A DNA stretch of 64,000 bases from Treponema brennaborense DSM 12168. GTDB taxonomy: Bacteria; Spirochaetota; Spirochaetia; Treponematales; Treponemataceae. Positions 25,681-34,461 of this stretch are shown here, piece by piece. The position numbers and the translations under genes were made by a program. Position 1 is the stretch's first letter. Every line of letters starts with the position of its first letter. The notes below the pieces were generated by a model. It was not told the DNA's origin and searched no databases. It was given only the letters and a program-made list of their open reading frames with translations. Location: assembly GCF_000212415.1 (NCBI RefSeq), contig NC_015500.1:2108001-2172000 (forward strand). Direction: 5' to 3'.

Positions 25681-26865
25681 TCACTTCTCTCCTAAAACGG
25701 TTTTAATGATTTTTTTCAGTTTCTTTGGCATATATTTTAAAGCTGTCTGTCTTAAATAAAATTCTAAAGATGAAGCGTACTTTATGCCGTTCGCAGTAAA
25801 CTTTCCGCCCGCAAGAGAATCCTTATAAACAGTTTTTCTTTTTTCCGGCATCGGTGTCGGATGGTTCAGATTTGTATTCTGTTTTTTCAGTTCTTCAAGA
25901 GATATTTCCTTTATTGAAAAAGAATCTGCACATTTCTCTAAAAGTTTTTTCCCTTTCCCAGAATTCACAATAATCCCAGACACTCCTTTCGAAGTGTCAA
26001 TTTCCGGATAAAACTTCTCCACTCCCCAGAAATCACATATAGATAAATCGCCTATTCTTTCCGCATTTGCAAACGGACACTCATAACACGAAAGTCGATA
26101 TGTTTCTCCCCGAAGAAAACTTGCATAATAAGGATCACACGAAGCTTCCATAGTCTTAGTCTTAGTCTTAGTCTTAAATTTTCCGCCGCAGCTCCAGCCG
26201 CCTGCATCTTTATCCCGAAAACTGTAGTAAATGATTTTTCCGCCGATTTTCGTTCCGAGCCACTCAAGATATTTTGAAAAAAGCAACTGGCTTGGAACCC
26301 CGTGGCAGACTAAATCAACCGTAACAAGATTGTCATACTGCCTACCGAGAAACTTCAGAAGTCCGGTTATCTGACACGGACGACCTGAATACAGGACTTT
26401 TTTTCCGGAATCTAAAATTTCTTTTGTTTCGATAAATGTATTTTTTGTATCAGACGAAACATATTTTGAGCCTTGTAATTTCGAAAGTTCTTTCAATGAA
26501 TCAATTTTCACATGTATTGCATTAAGGTCGTCATCGTAAGCACACCCAAAAACTACTCCGACATCTTTAAGAGTGTTTATCGCAAAAGATGCAAAAGCTC
26601 CACCGGAAGCAGAATTTTTGCAAACATCATCAGCTAGATAAACTGCAGAATAACATTCCTGAACAAAATCTTTCTCTATATTAACAGGCGATAGTGATGG
26701 ACATTTTTTTACACATAATCCGCAGTCAATGCATTTTTCTTCATCAACTTTCGGAAATAAAAAACCTTCTGAATCAGCTTCCATCCTAATTGCATTTTTA
26801 GGACAGGCTTGAAAACACGAACCGCATCCAAAGCATTTATTCTTTTCTACTGTTGAAACATTCAC
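25681..26865 (-). CDS. Coenzyme F420 hydrogenase/dehydrogenase beta-subunit-like ferredoxin protein
   Basis: 394 residues. Two N-terminal 4Fe-4S motifs (CFGCGSCFQACP and CIDCGLCVKKCP) are followed by FrhB-type N and C domains (KVLYSGRPCQITGLLKFL, DLVCHGVPSQLLFSKYL, YRLSCYECPFANAERIGDLSICDFWG). This family pairs with pyruvyl transferases in polysaccharide loci; its substrate is unknown. A hexanucleotide repeat (TAGTCT four times, 26151-26174) encodes a KTKTKTKT stretch inside the protein. The start overlaps the stop of the flippase gene (ATGA). Confidence 0.92.
   Translation of the reverse strand: MNVSTVEKNKCFGCGSCFQACPKNAIRMEADSEGFLFPKVDEEKCIDCGLCVKKCPSLSPVNIEKDFVQECYSAVYLADDVCKNSASGGAFASFAINTLKDVGVVFGCAYDDDLNAIHVKIDSLKELSKLQGSKYVSSDTKNTFIETKEILDSGKKVLYSGRPCQITGLLKFLGRQYDNLVTVDLVCHGVPSQLLFSKYLEWLGTKIGGKIIYYSFRDKDAGGWSCGGKFKTKTKTKTMEASCDPYYASFLRGETYRLSCYECPFANAERIGDLSICDFWGVEKFYPEIDTSKGVSGIIVNSGKGKKLLEKCADSFSIKEISLEELKKQNTNLNHPTPMPEKRKTVYKDSLAGGKFTANGIKYASSLEFYLRQTALKYMPKKLKKIIKTVLGEK
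26151..26174. repeat. hexanucleotide tandem repeat (TAGTCT x4)
   Basis: Four perfect copies inside the F420-type gene, coding for Lys-Thr dipeptides on the minus strand. Copy-number change would lengthen or shorten the protein without shifting the frame. Confidence 0.9.
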
Positions 26866-28553
26866 CTTTTTCTTCCCAATTTAGTTTTAAGAAAACGTAA
26901 AACCACTTTTCTCTCTTCTTTTTTTAGGCCGATGAAAAATGAAAAAACTCCGCAAAACACAACGCTTAATAAGCAGGAAATGAAAAAGTAGCTAGGTCCA
27001 TCAAGACCAGAAACACAGACTCTTACGATAAAAAAACTCAATAATGCAATGCAGACGCATCTAAATATCACATCACGCAGAAAAGAAAACGCTTTAAAAC
27101 TCATATTTTTTTTGAGATACAAAATTCTAAAGATTGTTACAATAACTGCAAGAAAAATTCTTATGATTAAAATTGAATACGTACTTGCCCCAAATCTGAA
27201 TGCAATGATTGAAGCCGGAAGGTTTGCAAAAATCAGAATACTTACAATTATCTGATAAGTTTTTATCTTTCCCCGTGCCTGAACAGCAACCCATAGAGAA
27301 CCGTTCAACGCATCTATCAATGAATAAATTAAAATCAGCTGAACAAACCCCATTGAATATACTGGAACATTTTTTAACCATACTGTCAGAATCCCCTCAA
27401 GATTCAAAGATAACGGCAGCACAATCATCCACAAAAGCAAAAATGAAATTTTCGATGTACGAAATACAAAACTGTTAAATTTTTCTCTTTCCCCAGCAGC
27501 ATAACTTTTTACAATTTGCGGATTGAACGCCGTCTGAAAATTGACTACAAAGCTGTATACTGCGCTGTTTACCTGATTCGCTATTCCCATTGCAGCATTC
27601 ACCGTAACATTCGTAAACATATTCAGAACTATATTCGTCCCTTGCGAATTACTTACATTTGCAACAGCTCCCAGCAGGCTCCACCCTGAAAATGAAACAA
27701 GTTCGCCGGCAACACCTTTTTCTTTCGGTACAGCAAAGTGTGCAATTTCAAAATGTTTGTTACAGTATATTTTGTATACGATAAGAATTATGAATGACAC
27801 TCCGCACAGTAGCAGTGAATAAGAAATCAATTTATCAGAATGCGACACGGTAAGCAAAAACACAATACCGAGCTTTAGAAAAGCCTCAAGTATGCTGATC
27901 TTAGCAAAAAAAGACATTTTCTCATACGCAATGATCACCGCATGATATGGTACCCGAAAGATATTTACCACTGTCGTCAGCACGGTAAACTGATATACCC
28001 ATACAGCCGCATCACGGCGCACGGCGGGAATATTCAGTTTACTGCTTACGAACCATAATCCTGCCGTTTCAGCAAGAATGATAAACACGACTGATATACC
28101 CGTATGGATCAGCAGACTGATACTGTATACCTTTTTTGCCGCTTCCGCGTTTTTTCTGCCTAATTCAAAATTGAGAAACCGCTGAGTACCGGTTGCCATC
28201 GCATTATTTACAAATGAAAACAGGACGACAACACCCGCCACTACATTATAGATCCCGTAGTCTTCTGCCCCCAGCGTATGCAGAATCACTCGAACCGTAT
28301 ACAGGCTTACCAGCATGATCAGTATCTGGCGGAAATACAACATCAGCGTATTGCGGGCTATGCGTTTGGAACTGGTTGTATACGCAGACAGGACAACGCT
28401 ATCGGTTACGGTATCCGAGTGAAAACAGGATTTTTCAGCAACATTGCTCTCTGCAGAAGTTTTTACGAGGCATTCTTTATTTTTCATGTTCGGGAGTTTT
28501 AATCTGGTATACGGGCTATAGCTCCGCCGCAGCAATGCATAATAAATACGCAT
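26862..28553 (-). CDS. Wzx-type oligosaccharide flippase
   Basis: 563 residues, about 12-14 membrane segments, polysaccharide-transport (MATE/MOP) superfamily. It has RNTLMLYFRQILIMLVSLYTVRVILHTLGAEDYGIYNVVAG near the start and WVAVQARGKIKTYQIIVSI late. It flips lipid-linked repeat units across the inner membrane. The first 70 residues before the membrane domain are unusually long and polar. A later start (ATG at about 28487, MKNKECLV) is possible; no clear ribosome site decides it. First gene of the minus-strand island operon. Confidence 0.92.
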   Translation of the reverse strand: MRIYYALLRRSYSPYTRLKLPNMKNKECLVKTSAESNVAEKSCFHSDTVTDSVVLSAYTTSSKRIARNTLMLYFRQILIMLVSLYTVRVILHTLGAEDYGIYNVVAGVVVLFSFVNNAMATGTQRFLNFELGRKNAEAAKKVYSISLLIHTGISVVFIILAETAGLWFVSSKLNIPAVRRDAAVWVYQFTVLTTVVNIFRVPYHAVIIAYEKMSFFAKISILEAFLKLGIVFLLTVSHSDKLISYSLLLCGVSFIILIVYKIYCNKHFEIAHFAVPKEKGVAGELVSFSGWSLLGAVANVSNSQGTNIVLNMFTNVTVNAAMGIANQVNSAVYSFVVNFQTAFNPQIVKSYAAGEREKFNSFVFRTSKISFLLLWMIVLPLSLNLEGILTVWLKNVPVYSMGFVQLILIYSLIDALNGSLWVAVQARGKIKTYQIIVSILIFANLPASIIAFRFGASTYSILIIRIFLAVIVTIFRILYLKKNMSFKAFSFLRDVIFRCVCIALLSFFIVRVCVSGLDGPSYFFISCLLSVVFCGVFSFFIGLKKEERKVVLRFLKTKLGRKR

Positions 28554-28886
28554 AGACGACGAGACGCTAAACCAAATCCGCCTCGCCGAAACAGAGTACG
28601 GACTTGTATTAATCCCCGCTGATAAAGAGATTAACCAGTATTAAACTAGATTATCTTATATGATAATCTCCACGTTGTCAACTTTATATCCGCAAATAGC
28701 AAGCAGCAGTACGATTAACTAGTATTTTATACGAAATTTTCGGTATACGGTGCATACCGGCACCGACGGCAGCCGGGCGCCGGGACTTTCCGCCGGTCGA
28801 AAACGCAGAGAATCGGACGGCCGCGCCTTGACAAAATCTGAATCTTTATACATATTTAATACATAAATATTCCACAGAGGCGATCA
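28554..28886. other. 333-bp divergent intergenic region, island right border
   Basis: Holds the operon promoter and dyad at 28648-28681 and, toward argR, TTGACA at 28828-28833 with AT-rich -10 candidates around 28847-28858. An AT-rich segment just before the argR ribosome site (TTTAATACATAAATATTC) has the look of an ARG box but matches it only loosely. Similar motifs ATTAACCAGTATTAAA and ATTAACTAGTATTTTA occur at about 28630 and 28715. Confidence 0.55.
28648..28681 (-). promoter_or_regulatory. promoter of the polysaccharide operon with perfect dyad
   Basis: On the minus strand TTGACA (28676-28681), a 17-nt spacer and TAAGAT (28653-28658). A perfect inverted repeat AGATTATC/GATAATCT (28648-28655, 28662-28669, 6-bp centre) covers the -10 and part of the spacer, as expected of a repressor operator. 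It is about 95 bp upstream of the flippase start. Confidence 0.72.
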
Positions 28887-29360
28887 GTGAAAGAGCGGTT
28901 ATCGCGGCTTAAAATTATACGCAAATTAATAAAATCATACAGAATAGAGTCCCAAGAAGCGCTTTTAGGATATCTTCAAAAAGAAGGGTTTGAAGTTACG
29001 CAGGCAACCCTTTCACGCGATCTCAAATTGCTGAAAGTCGGAAAACTTTCGGACGGGCACAACGGATATGTGTATACCCTGCCCGGAGAAGACGAACGGC
29101 AGGAATCCGAGCAGACGCTCGTTCAGGATTTTCTGCGCGGATACATTTCGATCGATTTTTCGGGAAATCTCGTCGTCATCAAAACGTATTCCGGACACGC
29201 GGACGTCGTTTCCGCCGCGCTCGACGCGATGGCCATGGATGAAATTCTCGGTACCGTTGCAGGCAAGGACAATTGCATTTTTGTCTGCCTGCGCGAAGGT
29301 ATCACCGGTGACCAATTTTTGGATGCATTGAAACTGCGCATACCGGAACTTGAGGAATAA
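28887..29360 (+). CDS. argR: arginine repressor ArgR
   Basis: 157 residues, normal length. The winged-helix N-domain (RIESQEALLGYLQKEGFEVTQATLSRDLKLLKVGK) binds ARG boxes. The C-domain carries the arginine-binding/hexamerisation region including GTVAGKDNCIFVCLRE (usually GTIAGDDT). GTG start at 28887 with AGAGG six nt before it; no ATG start fits. It presumably controls arginine metabolism genes elsewhere. Convergent with the ABC operon. Confidence 0.93.
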   Translation: MKERLSRLKIIRKLIKSYRIESQEALLGYLQKEGFEVTQATLSRDLKLLKVGKLSDGHNGYVYTLPGEDERQESEQTLVQDFLRGYISIDFSGNLVVIKTYSGHADVVSAALDAMAMDEILGTVAGKDNCIFVCLREGITGDQFLDALKLRIPELEE

Positions 29361-29390
29361 TCAGAGGATGATCCCTCTGACATTCCCGCT
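29361..29390. terminator. possible hairpin between convergent genes
   Basis: TCAGAGG/CCTCTGA stem around 29361-29381 between argR and the ABC permease gene. There is no strong T-run, so termination is only suggested. Confidence 0.3.
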
Positions 29391-29425
29391 CGATTGTCCT
29401 TAGCCGGCTTTCCGCCGCCAGCCAA

Positions 29426-30139
29426 TCAGCGCCATCTCCGCATAAACGAACGATACAACACGCTCATCCATACCGCACTCACCGCCAGACACGCGAGTGC
29501 ATCCGACGCGTGTCCGCTTTGCATGAACCGGGAAATCCACAGCGGCGGTAAAAATGCAAAATAAAGAGAAGCGCGCCCGTTCAATACGTAGGGAACGAGT
29601 GCTCCCAGCATCATAATGCCCGACAATTTTGCCAGCGCCATCCCTTCTACCCGATTTCGGGCGAACGCTACCGTCAGCAGTGCCGAAATACAAGCAGAGC
29701 ACGCGGTCAGCAGCGCGAGCGTTACGCGCGTACCGAGCGATGCCGGCGTTAAATGAAACAGGCTGAAAATCAGCACCGTACCGGCGGCGCCTATCAACGT
29801 CGGTATGAACAGCCGGGACACGAGATACCCGTCGCGCCCCAGCGGTGAAACGAAAAACGCCGAAGTCACATGATCGTCGAGTTCACCGAGCATAATCATT
29901 GCCGATGCGAAACAACACATATACGGTGTCAAAATGCATAAAAATACATCGAACAACTGATAAAACGGCGCGATACGGGGCGTAAAAGCGAACCGTTCCG
30001 CCAGAAACGGAACCAAAAACCGGAACACGCTCCCCGCCAAAAAAGGCGCGGCAAAGACAACGGCAAGCATGGCGTCCCCGGCGATTTGCTTTACGAACAT
30101 ACGGAACGACACCCGTACGGCGTATATTTTGGCGTTCAA
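29426..30139 (-). CDS. ABC-2 type permease subunit (second permease)
   Basis: 237 residues from TTG 30139, which overlaps the TGA of the preceding permease (CTTTGA) and follows GGGGGAG. The longer ORF from 30280 has no ribosome site and overlaps that gene by 140 bp. About six membrane helices (LAVVFAAPFLAGSVFRFLVPFLAE, LCILTPYMCCFASAMIMLGELDDHVTSAFFVSPLGRDGY). It resembles the B/C permease of fluoroquinolone-type ABC exporters. Last gene of the TetR-ABC operon. Confidence 0.85.
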   Translation of the reverse strand: MNAKIYAVRVSFRMFVKQIAGDAMLAVVFAAPFLAGSVFRFLVPFLAERFAFTPRIAPFYQLFDVFLCILTPYMCCFASAMIMLGELDDHVTSAFFVSPLGRDGYLVSRLFIPTLIGAAGTVLIFSLFHLTPASLGTRVTLALLTACSACISALLTVAFARNRVEGMALAKLSGIMMLGALVPYVLNGRASLYFAFLPPLWISRFMQSGHASDALACLAVSAVWMSVLYRSFMRRWR

Positions 30140-30849
30140 AGTCTTACTCCCCCCAATTCCGAAAACATCCGCCGAACGAAGTGACGCGCGGCAAAAAACG
30201 ACAGCACGTTCCAAACGAGGAGCACGGCGACCCGCAGGCCGACGCCGCCGATACCGAGCGTTTCCCCGTACGCGTTGCAATTCCGAAGCAGATCGATTAC
30301 GGCGGCGGACGGATGATACTGAAGGACTTGAACGGCGATGCCGAACTGATACAGTATTCCGGGAACGGTTCCGGCAATTTCAACGGGAACCGTTCCCAGC
30401 ACGAACGCGTTTAAACTGCCGCAGCGGGACGCGACACACAGTGCGGCAAACGTAAACAAAGATGAAGAAAGCAACAAGCCCGCTGCGAAAGTCACGGCGT
30501 TCCGTACCGCGCCGGAAGCGAGTCCGATCGCAAAACCGACCGCAAGCGACACGACGGCAAAAGAGCAGACCTTCGCCGCAACGTACGCCGTTTTGCTCAC
30601 CGGAGCGACGTTAATCGAATCGAGTACACGCTGACTTTTCTCGAACAAAATCACCGCTCCCATAAAGAAAAGACCGAGCGTTGCCGGATCACTGAAAATA
30701 CAGACGACGGCCGCCTCGTATCGCCACGACTCGGGTAAAGCGGCGACGATAGCCGTATATAGAAGGGTAAAAAACGCGTACAATACGTAAAATCCGTAGC
30801 GAATCTGAAAACGGACGTCGCCGATGAAAAGAGTGCGGAATCCCGTCAT
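30136..30849 (-). CDS. ABC-2 type permease subunit (first permease)
   Basis: 237 residues from ATG 30849 (MTGFRTLFIGDVRFQIRYGFYVLYAFFTLLYTAIV), which overlaps the ATPase stop in GTATGA. Six hydrophobic segments. The motif LFFMGAVILFEKSQRVLDSINVAPVSKTAYVAAK is typical of ABC-2 exporters. It pairs with the equal-length second permease to form the membrane channel. Confidence 0.87.
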   Translation of the reverse strand: MTGFRTLFIGDVRFQIRYGFYVLYAFFTLLYTAIVAALPESWRYEAAVVCIFSDPATLGLFFMGAVILFEKSQRVLDSINVAPVSKTAYVAAKVCSFAVVSLAVGFAIGLASGAVRNAVTFAAGLLLSSSLFTFAALCVASRCGSLNAFVLGTVPVEIAGTVPGILYQFGIAVQVLQYHPSAAVIDLLRNCNAYGETLGIGGVGLRVAVLLVWNVLSFFAARHFVRRMFSELGGVRL

Positions 30850-31769
30850 ACGAGCGCCGTTCCCGTTACTTCGACAAAAACGTCGTTCAACGTCGGTTCG
30901 CCGCTGTGGATAGACGCGATACGGTTTTCCGCAATAAGCTGCACAAGTCGCACATCCTGTGAAACAGAGCCGAGCGGACAGACGGCCGAGTATTCCGTCC
31001 GCGTACCGTCCGCAGCAGATTCCAGCCAGGAATACGTTATCGTACTTCCGCCGCGCCTCATGATCAGATTGTGCGGCGTGTCGAGCGCCTTGATTCGTCC
31101 GTTTACGATAAAAGCGACCCGATCGCACAATTCGGCTGCATCGTACATATTGTGCGTCGTCAAAATGATCGTTTTTCCGCACCGCTTCAGTTCCAGAATC
31201 TGCGATTTCATTGCGGCAGCGTTCGCCGGATCAAGACCGCTCGTCGGTTCGTCTAAAAACAGTACGTCCGGATCGTGTACGAGCGCTTTTATGAAATTGA
31301 GCCGGCTTTTCATACCTTTGGAAAACGCACCGACCGTTTTGTCCGCATCGGCGGTCAGCCCGACTCCTTCAAGCAGCAGCGCTATCCGTCCGTTCATCGC
31401 GGCAGCACACCGTTTTCGGCCGCCGGTTGCATACAGGGATGCAAAAAATTGCAGATTTTCCCGCGCCGTCAGCTTTTCGTATAGAGAGGGAAACTCGAAG
31501 TCGACGCCGATGCGATGATACAATTCACCGCCTTTCACCGGATCAAGATTCGCCACCCGTACGGACCCGGTGTACCCGGTGAGGATACCGGTCATGATTT
31601 TCTGTAAAGTACTTTTTCCCGCGCCGGACGGTCCCAAAAAGCCGAATATTTCACCGGTACCGACCCGGAACGACACGTCCTGAATGAACGGAGAACCGCC
31701 GAACACGCGAGACTTCCGTTCATAACTGAAATCGACGTGCTTTACTGAAATCATCTCGGAATCTTCCAT
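30846..31769 (-). CDS. ABC transporter ATP-binding protein (fluoroquinolone-type exporter)
   Basis: 307 residues. Walker A GPSGAGKST, signature-like FSKGMKSRLNFIKAL, Walker B VLFLDEPTSGLDP and switch THNMYDAAELCDRV. The C-terminal extension SGEPTLNDVFVEVTG is found in drug/lantibiotic-type exporters. It energises the two permeases downstream. It begins 9 bp after the TetR gene ends, so the operon is TetR-ATPase-permease-permease. The exported compound is unknown. Confidence 0.92.
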   Translation of the reverse strand: MEDSEMISVKHVDFSYERKSRVFGGSPFIQDVSFRVGTGEIFGFLGPSGAGKSTLQKIMTGILTGYTGSVRVANLDPVKGGELYHRIGVDFEFPSLYEKLTARENLQFFASLYATGGRKRCAAAMNGRIALLLEGVGLTADADKTVGAFSKGMKSRLNFIKALVHDPDVLFLDEPTSGLDPANAAAMKSQILELKRCGKTIILTTHNMYDAAELCDRVAFIVNGRIKALDTPHNLIMRRGGSTITYSWLESAADGTRTEYSAVCPLGSVSQDVRLVQLIAENRIASIHSGEPTLNDVFVEVTGTALV

Positions 31770-31778
31770 AATATGTGC

Positions 31779-32393
31779 TTACAGCTCCTTTATCAAACCG
31801 TTCAGCAAAAGACCGACGGCGTCGAAATAAACGGCTTCACCGATTTCCCGTTTGTGAAGCAACGTCAAAAACAGCAGCCGAAATGCGGCGCTGACGACCT
31901 CGGCGGTATGTTTTTTGCCCATACCGTCCGGCAAAACCGCTGTAAGCCGTTCAAACATAGCCGCGTCGGCAGCATGATGCGCGGCTACCGCTTCATCCGG
32001 CAGTTTTCTCATCAGATATTCAAGTTCGCCGTTTCTGATAAGTTCTGGCATGAACGATCCGTCTGCAAACCGGAATAAATCGGTAAAAATATCGGCAAGC
32101 ACGGACGGCGCCACGGAATATAAAGTGCGGCGGGCGTCAAGGTAAGCGACTTCTTTCAGTCGCGCCGCGAGCAGCCGTTCCGCCGTTTCATGAAAAGCGT
32201 TTATAACGTCGAAAAAAAGCAGTTCCTTCGACGGATAAAACAGATAAAACGTTCCCTTCGCAATGCCGGCGCGGCGGGTTAATTCGTCGACCGAAGTCTT
32301 TCGTATTCCGGTCGTCTTCAAACATGATTCGGCGGCATCCGTCAAGCGTCGTTTTATTTCCGCGCGTTCTTTTTCCGAAAGCGGTGCGGGCAT
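31779..32393 (-). CDS. TetR/AcrR family repressor of the ABC exporter operon
   Basis: 204 residues. The N-terminal HTH (TSVDELTRRAGIAKGTFYLFYPSKELLFFDVI) is typical TetR and the C-terminal ligand domain is helical. AGGAGGTGAG ribosome site before ATG 32393. It heads the operon it presumably represses: its promoter is overlapped by a 50-bp perfect dyad at 32441-32490. Confidence 0.93.
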   Translation of the reverse strand: MPAPLSEKERAEIKRRLTDAAESCLKTTGIRKTSVDELTRRAGIAKGTFYLFYPSKELLFFDVINAFHETAERLLAARLKEVAYLDARRTLYSVAPSVLADIFTDLFRFADGSFMPELIRNGELEYLMRKLPDEAVAAHHAADAAMFERLTAVLPDGMGKKHTAEVVSAAFRLLFLTLLHKREIGEAVYFDAVGLLLNGLIKEL

Positions 32394-32440
32394 TTTCTGC
32401 TCACCTCCTGAGAAACGCAGCCGGTAACGGAAGCGTTTTT

Positions 32441-32514
32441 ATCATATACCGTATGACTATAAAAGCTATAATAGTCATACGGTATATGATAACCGGATCG
32501 TACCGAAAAGTCAA
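32441..32514 (-). promoter_or_regulatory. TetR-operon promoter and 50-bp operator dyad
   Basis: Two perfect 20-bp arms, ATCATATACCGTATGACTAT (32441-32460) and its exact complement (32471-32490), flank a 10-bp centre. The arms themselves contain near-palindromic CATATACCGTATG. On the minus strand TTGACT (32509-32514), a 17-nt spacer and TATCAT (32486-32491) place the dyad over and just downstream of the -10, the position expected for autorepression by TetR. Confidence 0.87.
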
Positions 32515-32670
32515 GGCACCGGCAAATCGTACGGGTGCGCCGCGCGCCGGCTATCCTAAATGAACCGATTTATGATATACTGTAGCCGTTTACCGGCGCG
32601 ATTCCCGAACGCATCCGGCGTGGACGGAACCGCCGCAATCCACTTTTTATATACGTATCGAGGCACGAGT

Positions 32671-34254
32671 ATGATCAATTGGGAAAATCTTGACAAACTG
32701 GAATCTTTCAAAAAACTCCAGTCTTTACGGAATCTGGTATCAGTGCAGCAGGAACTTGCGGGAACAGGCGGCGCCGAGCGCGTCGCAAAATACGCCGTTC
32801 CGATGTCCGCGGGTCTGACGTACAATTATGCGGCGAAACAGATAAACACGCAGCTGCTGACGGTTTTACAGGCACTTTCGGACGAAGCCCAGCTTGTGCA
32901 GAAATTTGAAGCCCTGTACAACGGCGACGTTATCAACACCGGAGAAAAACGCAAAGTGCTGCACCATCTGGTGCGCGGCCAACTCGGCAAAGACGTCGAA
33001 TACGACGGCAAGAACGCGCGCGCGTTCTACAAAGCGCAGCAGGACGCCATAGCCGCCTTTGCCGGCAACGTGCACGACGGAAAAATTACCAACGCGAAAG
33101 GCGAAAAATTCACTACCGTAATTCAAATCGGCATCGGCGGTTCGGATTTAGGACCGCGGGCGATGTATCTTGCCCTGGAACAGTGGGCGCGCGCGCACGG
33201 TACGCTTAAAATGAACGCGAAATTCATCTCGAACGTAGATCCCGACGACGGTGCGGGTGTTATCGCGTCGGCGGATCTTGCGCATTCGCTGTTCATTCTG
33301 GTTTCAAAAAGCGGCACTACGCAGGAAACGCTTGCAAACGAACTGTTCGTAAAGGATTTCCTTTCAAAAGCGGGACTCGATCCGGCGAAGCACATGATCG
33401 CCGTAACGTCCGAAACGAGTCCGCTTGCGAATAATCCGGCGTATTTGGCTTCCTTCTATATAGACGACTTTATCGGCGGACGTTTTTCTTCCACGTCGGC
33501 AGTAGGCGGCGCCGTGCTTTCTTTGGCGTTCGGATCCGCGGCGTTCGCTGATTTTCTCACGGGCGCGCACGAAGCCGACGTCAGCGCGAAAAATGCCGAT
33601 ATCACGAAAAACGCCGCGCTGCTCGACGCGCTGATCGGTTTGTACGAGCGCAACGTGCAAGGATATCCGGCGACGGCGATTCTGCCGTACAGTCAGGCGC
33701 TCAGCCGTTTTCCGGCACACCTGCAGCAGGCGGATATGGAATCGAACGGCAAACAAGTCAACCGCCGGGGCGAACCGGTTGCGTACGCGACGGGTCCGGT
33801 CATCTTCGGAGAACCGGGCACGAACGGACAGCATTCGTTCTATCAACTGCTGCATCAGGGAACAGACATCGTACCGCTGCAGTTCGTCGGATTTCTTGAC
33901 AACCAGAGCGGCAAAGACGTCACCGTGGACGGTTCGACCAGTCAGAAAAAACTGTGTGCGAATCTTGCCGCGCAAATCGTTGCGTTTGCGTGCGGAAAGC
34001 AGGATACGGATCCCAACAAGAATTTTCCCGGAGGCCGTCCGTCGAGCCTGATCTACGGCAAAACGCTGACGCCCGAATCGCTTGGTGCGCTCCTTGCACA
34101 CTATGAAAATAAAATCATGTTCCAGGGTTTTCTGTGGAACCTGAACAGTTTTGATCAGGAGGGCGTCCAGCTCGGCAAAAAACTGACCAAACAGGTGCTT
34201 TCAGGCGGTACGGACGGCGCGCTCAAAGCGTTCGCGAACATTTTCGGAATTTAA
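32671..34254 (+). CDS. pgi: glucose-6-phosphate isomerase
   Basis: 527 residues from ATG 32671 (MINWENLDKLESFKKL); the longer frame from 32560 runs through the likely promoter (TATACT at 32577-32582). Sugar isomerase domains show FTTVIQIGIGGSDLGPRAMYLAL, VSKSGTTQETLANE, GGRFSSTSAVGG and GEPGTNGQHSFYQLLHQGT, matching the long bacterial PGI form. Cytosolic; interconverts glucose-6-P and fructose-6-P. A strong hairpin follows the stop. Confidence 0.96.
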   Translation: MINWENLDKLESFKKLQSLRNLVSVQQELAGTGGAERVAKYAVPMSAGLTYNYAAKQINTQLLTVLQALSDEAQLVQKFEALYNGDVINTGEKRKVLHHLVRGQLGKDVEYDGKNARAFYKAQQDAIAAFAGNVHDGKITNAKGEKFTTVIQIGIGGSDLGPRAMYLALEQWARAHGTLKMNAKFISNVDPDDGAGVIASADLAHSLFILVSKSGTTQETLANELFVKDFLSKAGLDPAKHMIAVTSETSPLANNPAYLASFYIDDFIGGRFSSTSAVGGAVLSLAFGSAAFADFLTGAHEADVSAKNADITKNAALLDALIGLYERNVQGYPATAILPYSQALSRFPAHLQQADMESNGKQVNRRGEPVAYATGPVIFGEPGTNGQHSFYQLLHQGTDIVPLQFVGFLDNQSGKDVTVDGSTSQKKLCANLAAQIVAFACGKQDTDPNKNFPGGRPSSLIYGKTLTPESLGALLAHYENKIMFQGFLWNLNSFDQEGVQLGKKLTKQVLSGGTDGALKAFANIFGI

Positions 34255-34323
34255 CGGTTCCGTTACGCTGTCCGGATACCGCCCAGCCCGGATGCGGAGG
34301 GCGGCCGCCGGAGGCGGCCGGAG

Positions 34324-34375
34324 GTAAAAAGCCGGTTCGGAACGAATGCCGCTCCGGCAAAAACCGGCTTTTTAC
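34324..34375. terminator. bidirectional-looking intrinsic terminator after pgi
   Basis: Perfect 14-bp inverted repeat GTAAAAAGCCGGTT (34324-34337) and AACCGGCTTTTTAC (34362-34375), with a 24-nt loop region holding a second small stem. T-rich 3' arm. It lies 70 bp after pgi and 100 bp before the next gene. Confidence 0.75.
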
Positions 34376-34461
34376 CCCGGAGGCGCACGGACGCCGAACC
34401 CCGGAGCAAGCCGGTTTGCGCGTTCAGTCCGCTCCATCTTGCACTCGCAGTGCCGATACGA

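Larger units (their letters stand above)
10800..28690. other. AT-rich surface-polysaccharide island
   Basis: Base composition drops sharply from the GC-rich flanks to AT-rich sequence at about 10.8 kb and recovers at about 28.6-28.7 kb. Inside are sugar-nucleotide enzymes, glycosyltransferases, a polymerase-like membrane protein and a flippase, nearly all on the minus strand. There are also an IS256-family element, an AbiE toxin-antitoxin pair and at least four truncated gene relics. No initiating phosphoglycosyl transferase or Wzz-type protein is present. The composition, the relics and the IS argue for horizontal assembly by several events. Confidence 0.85.
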
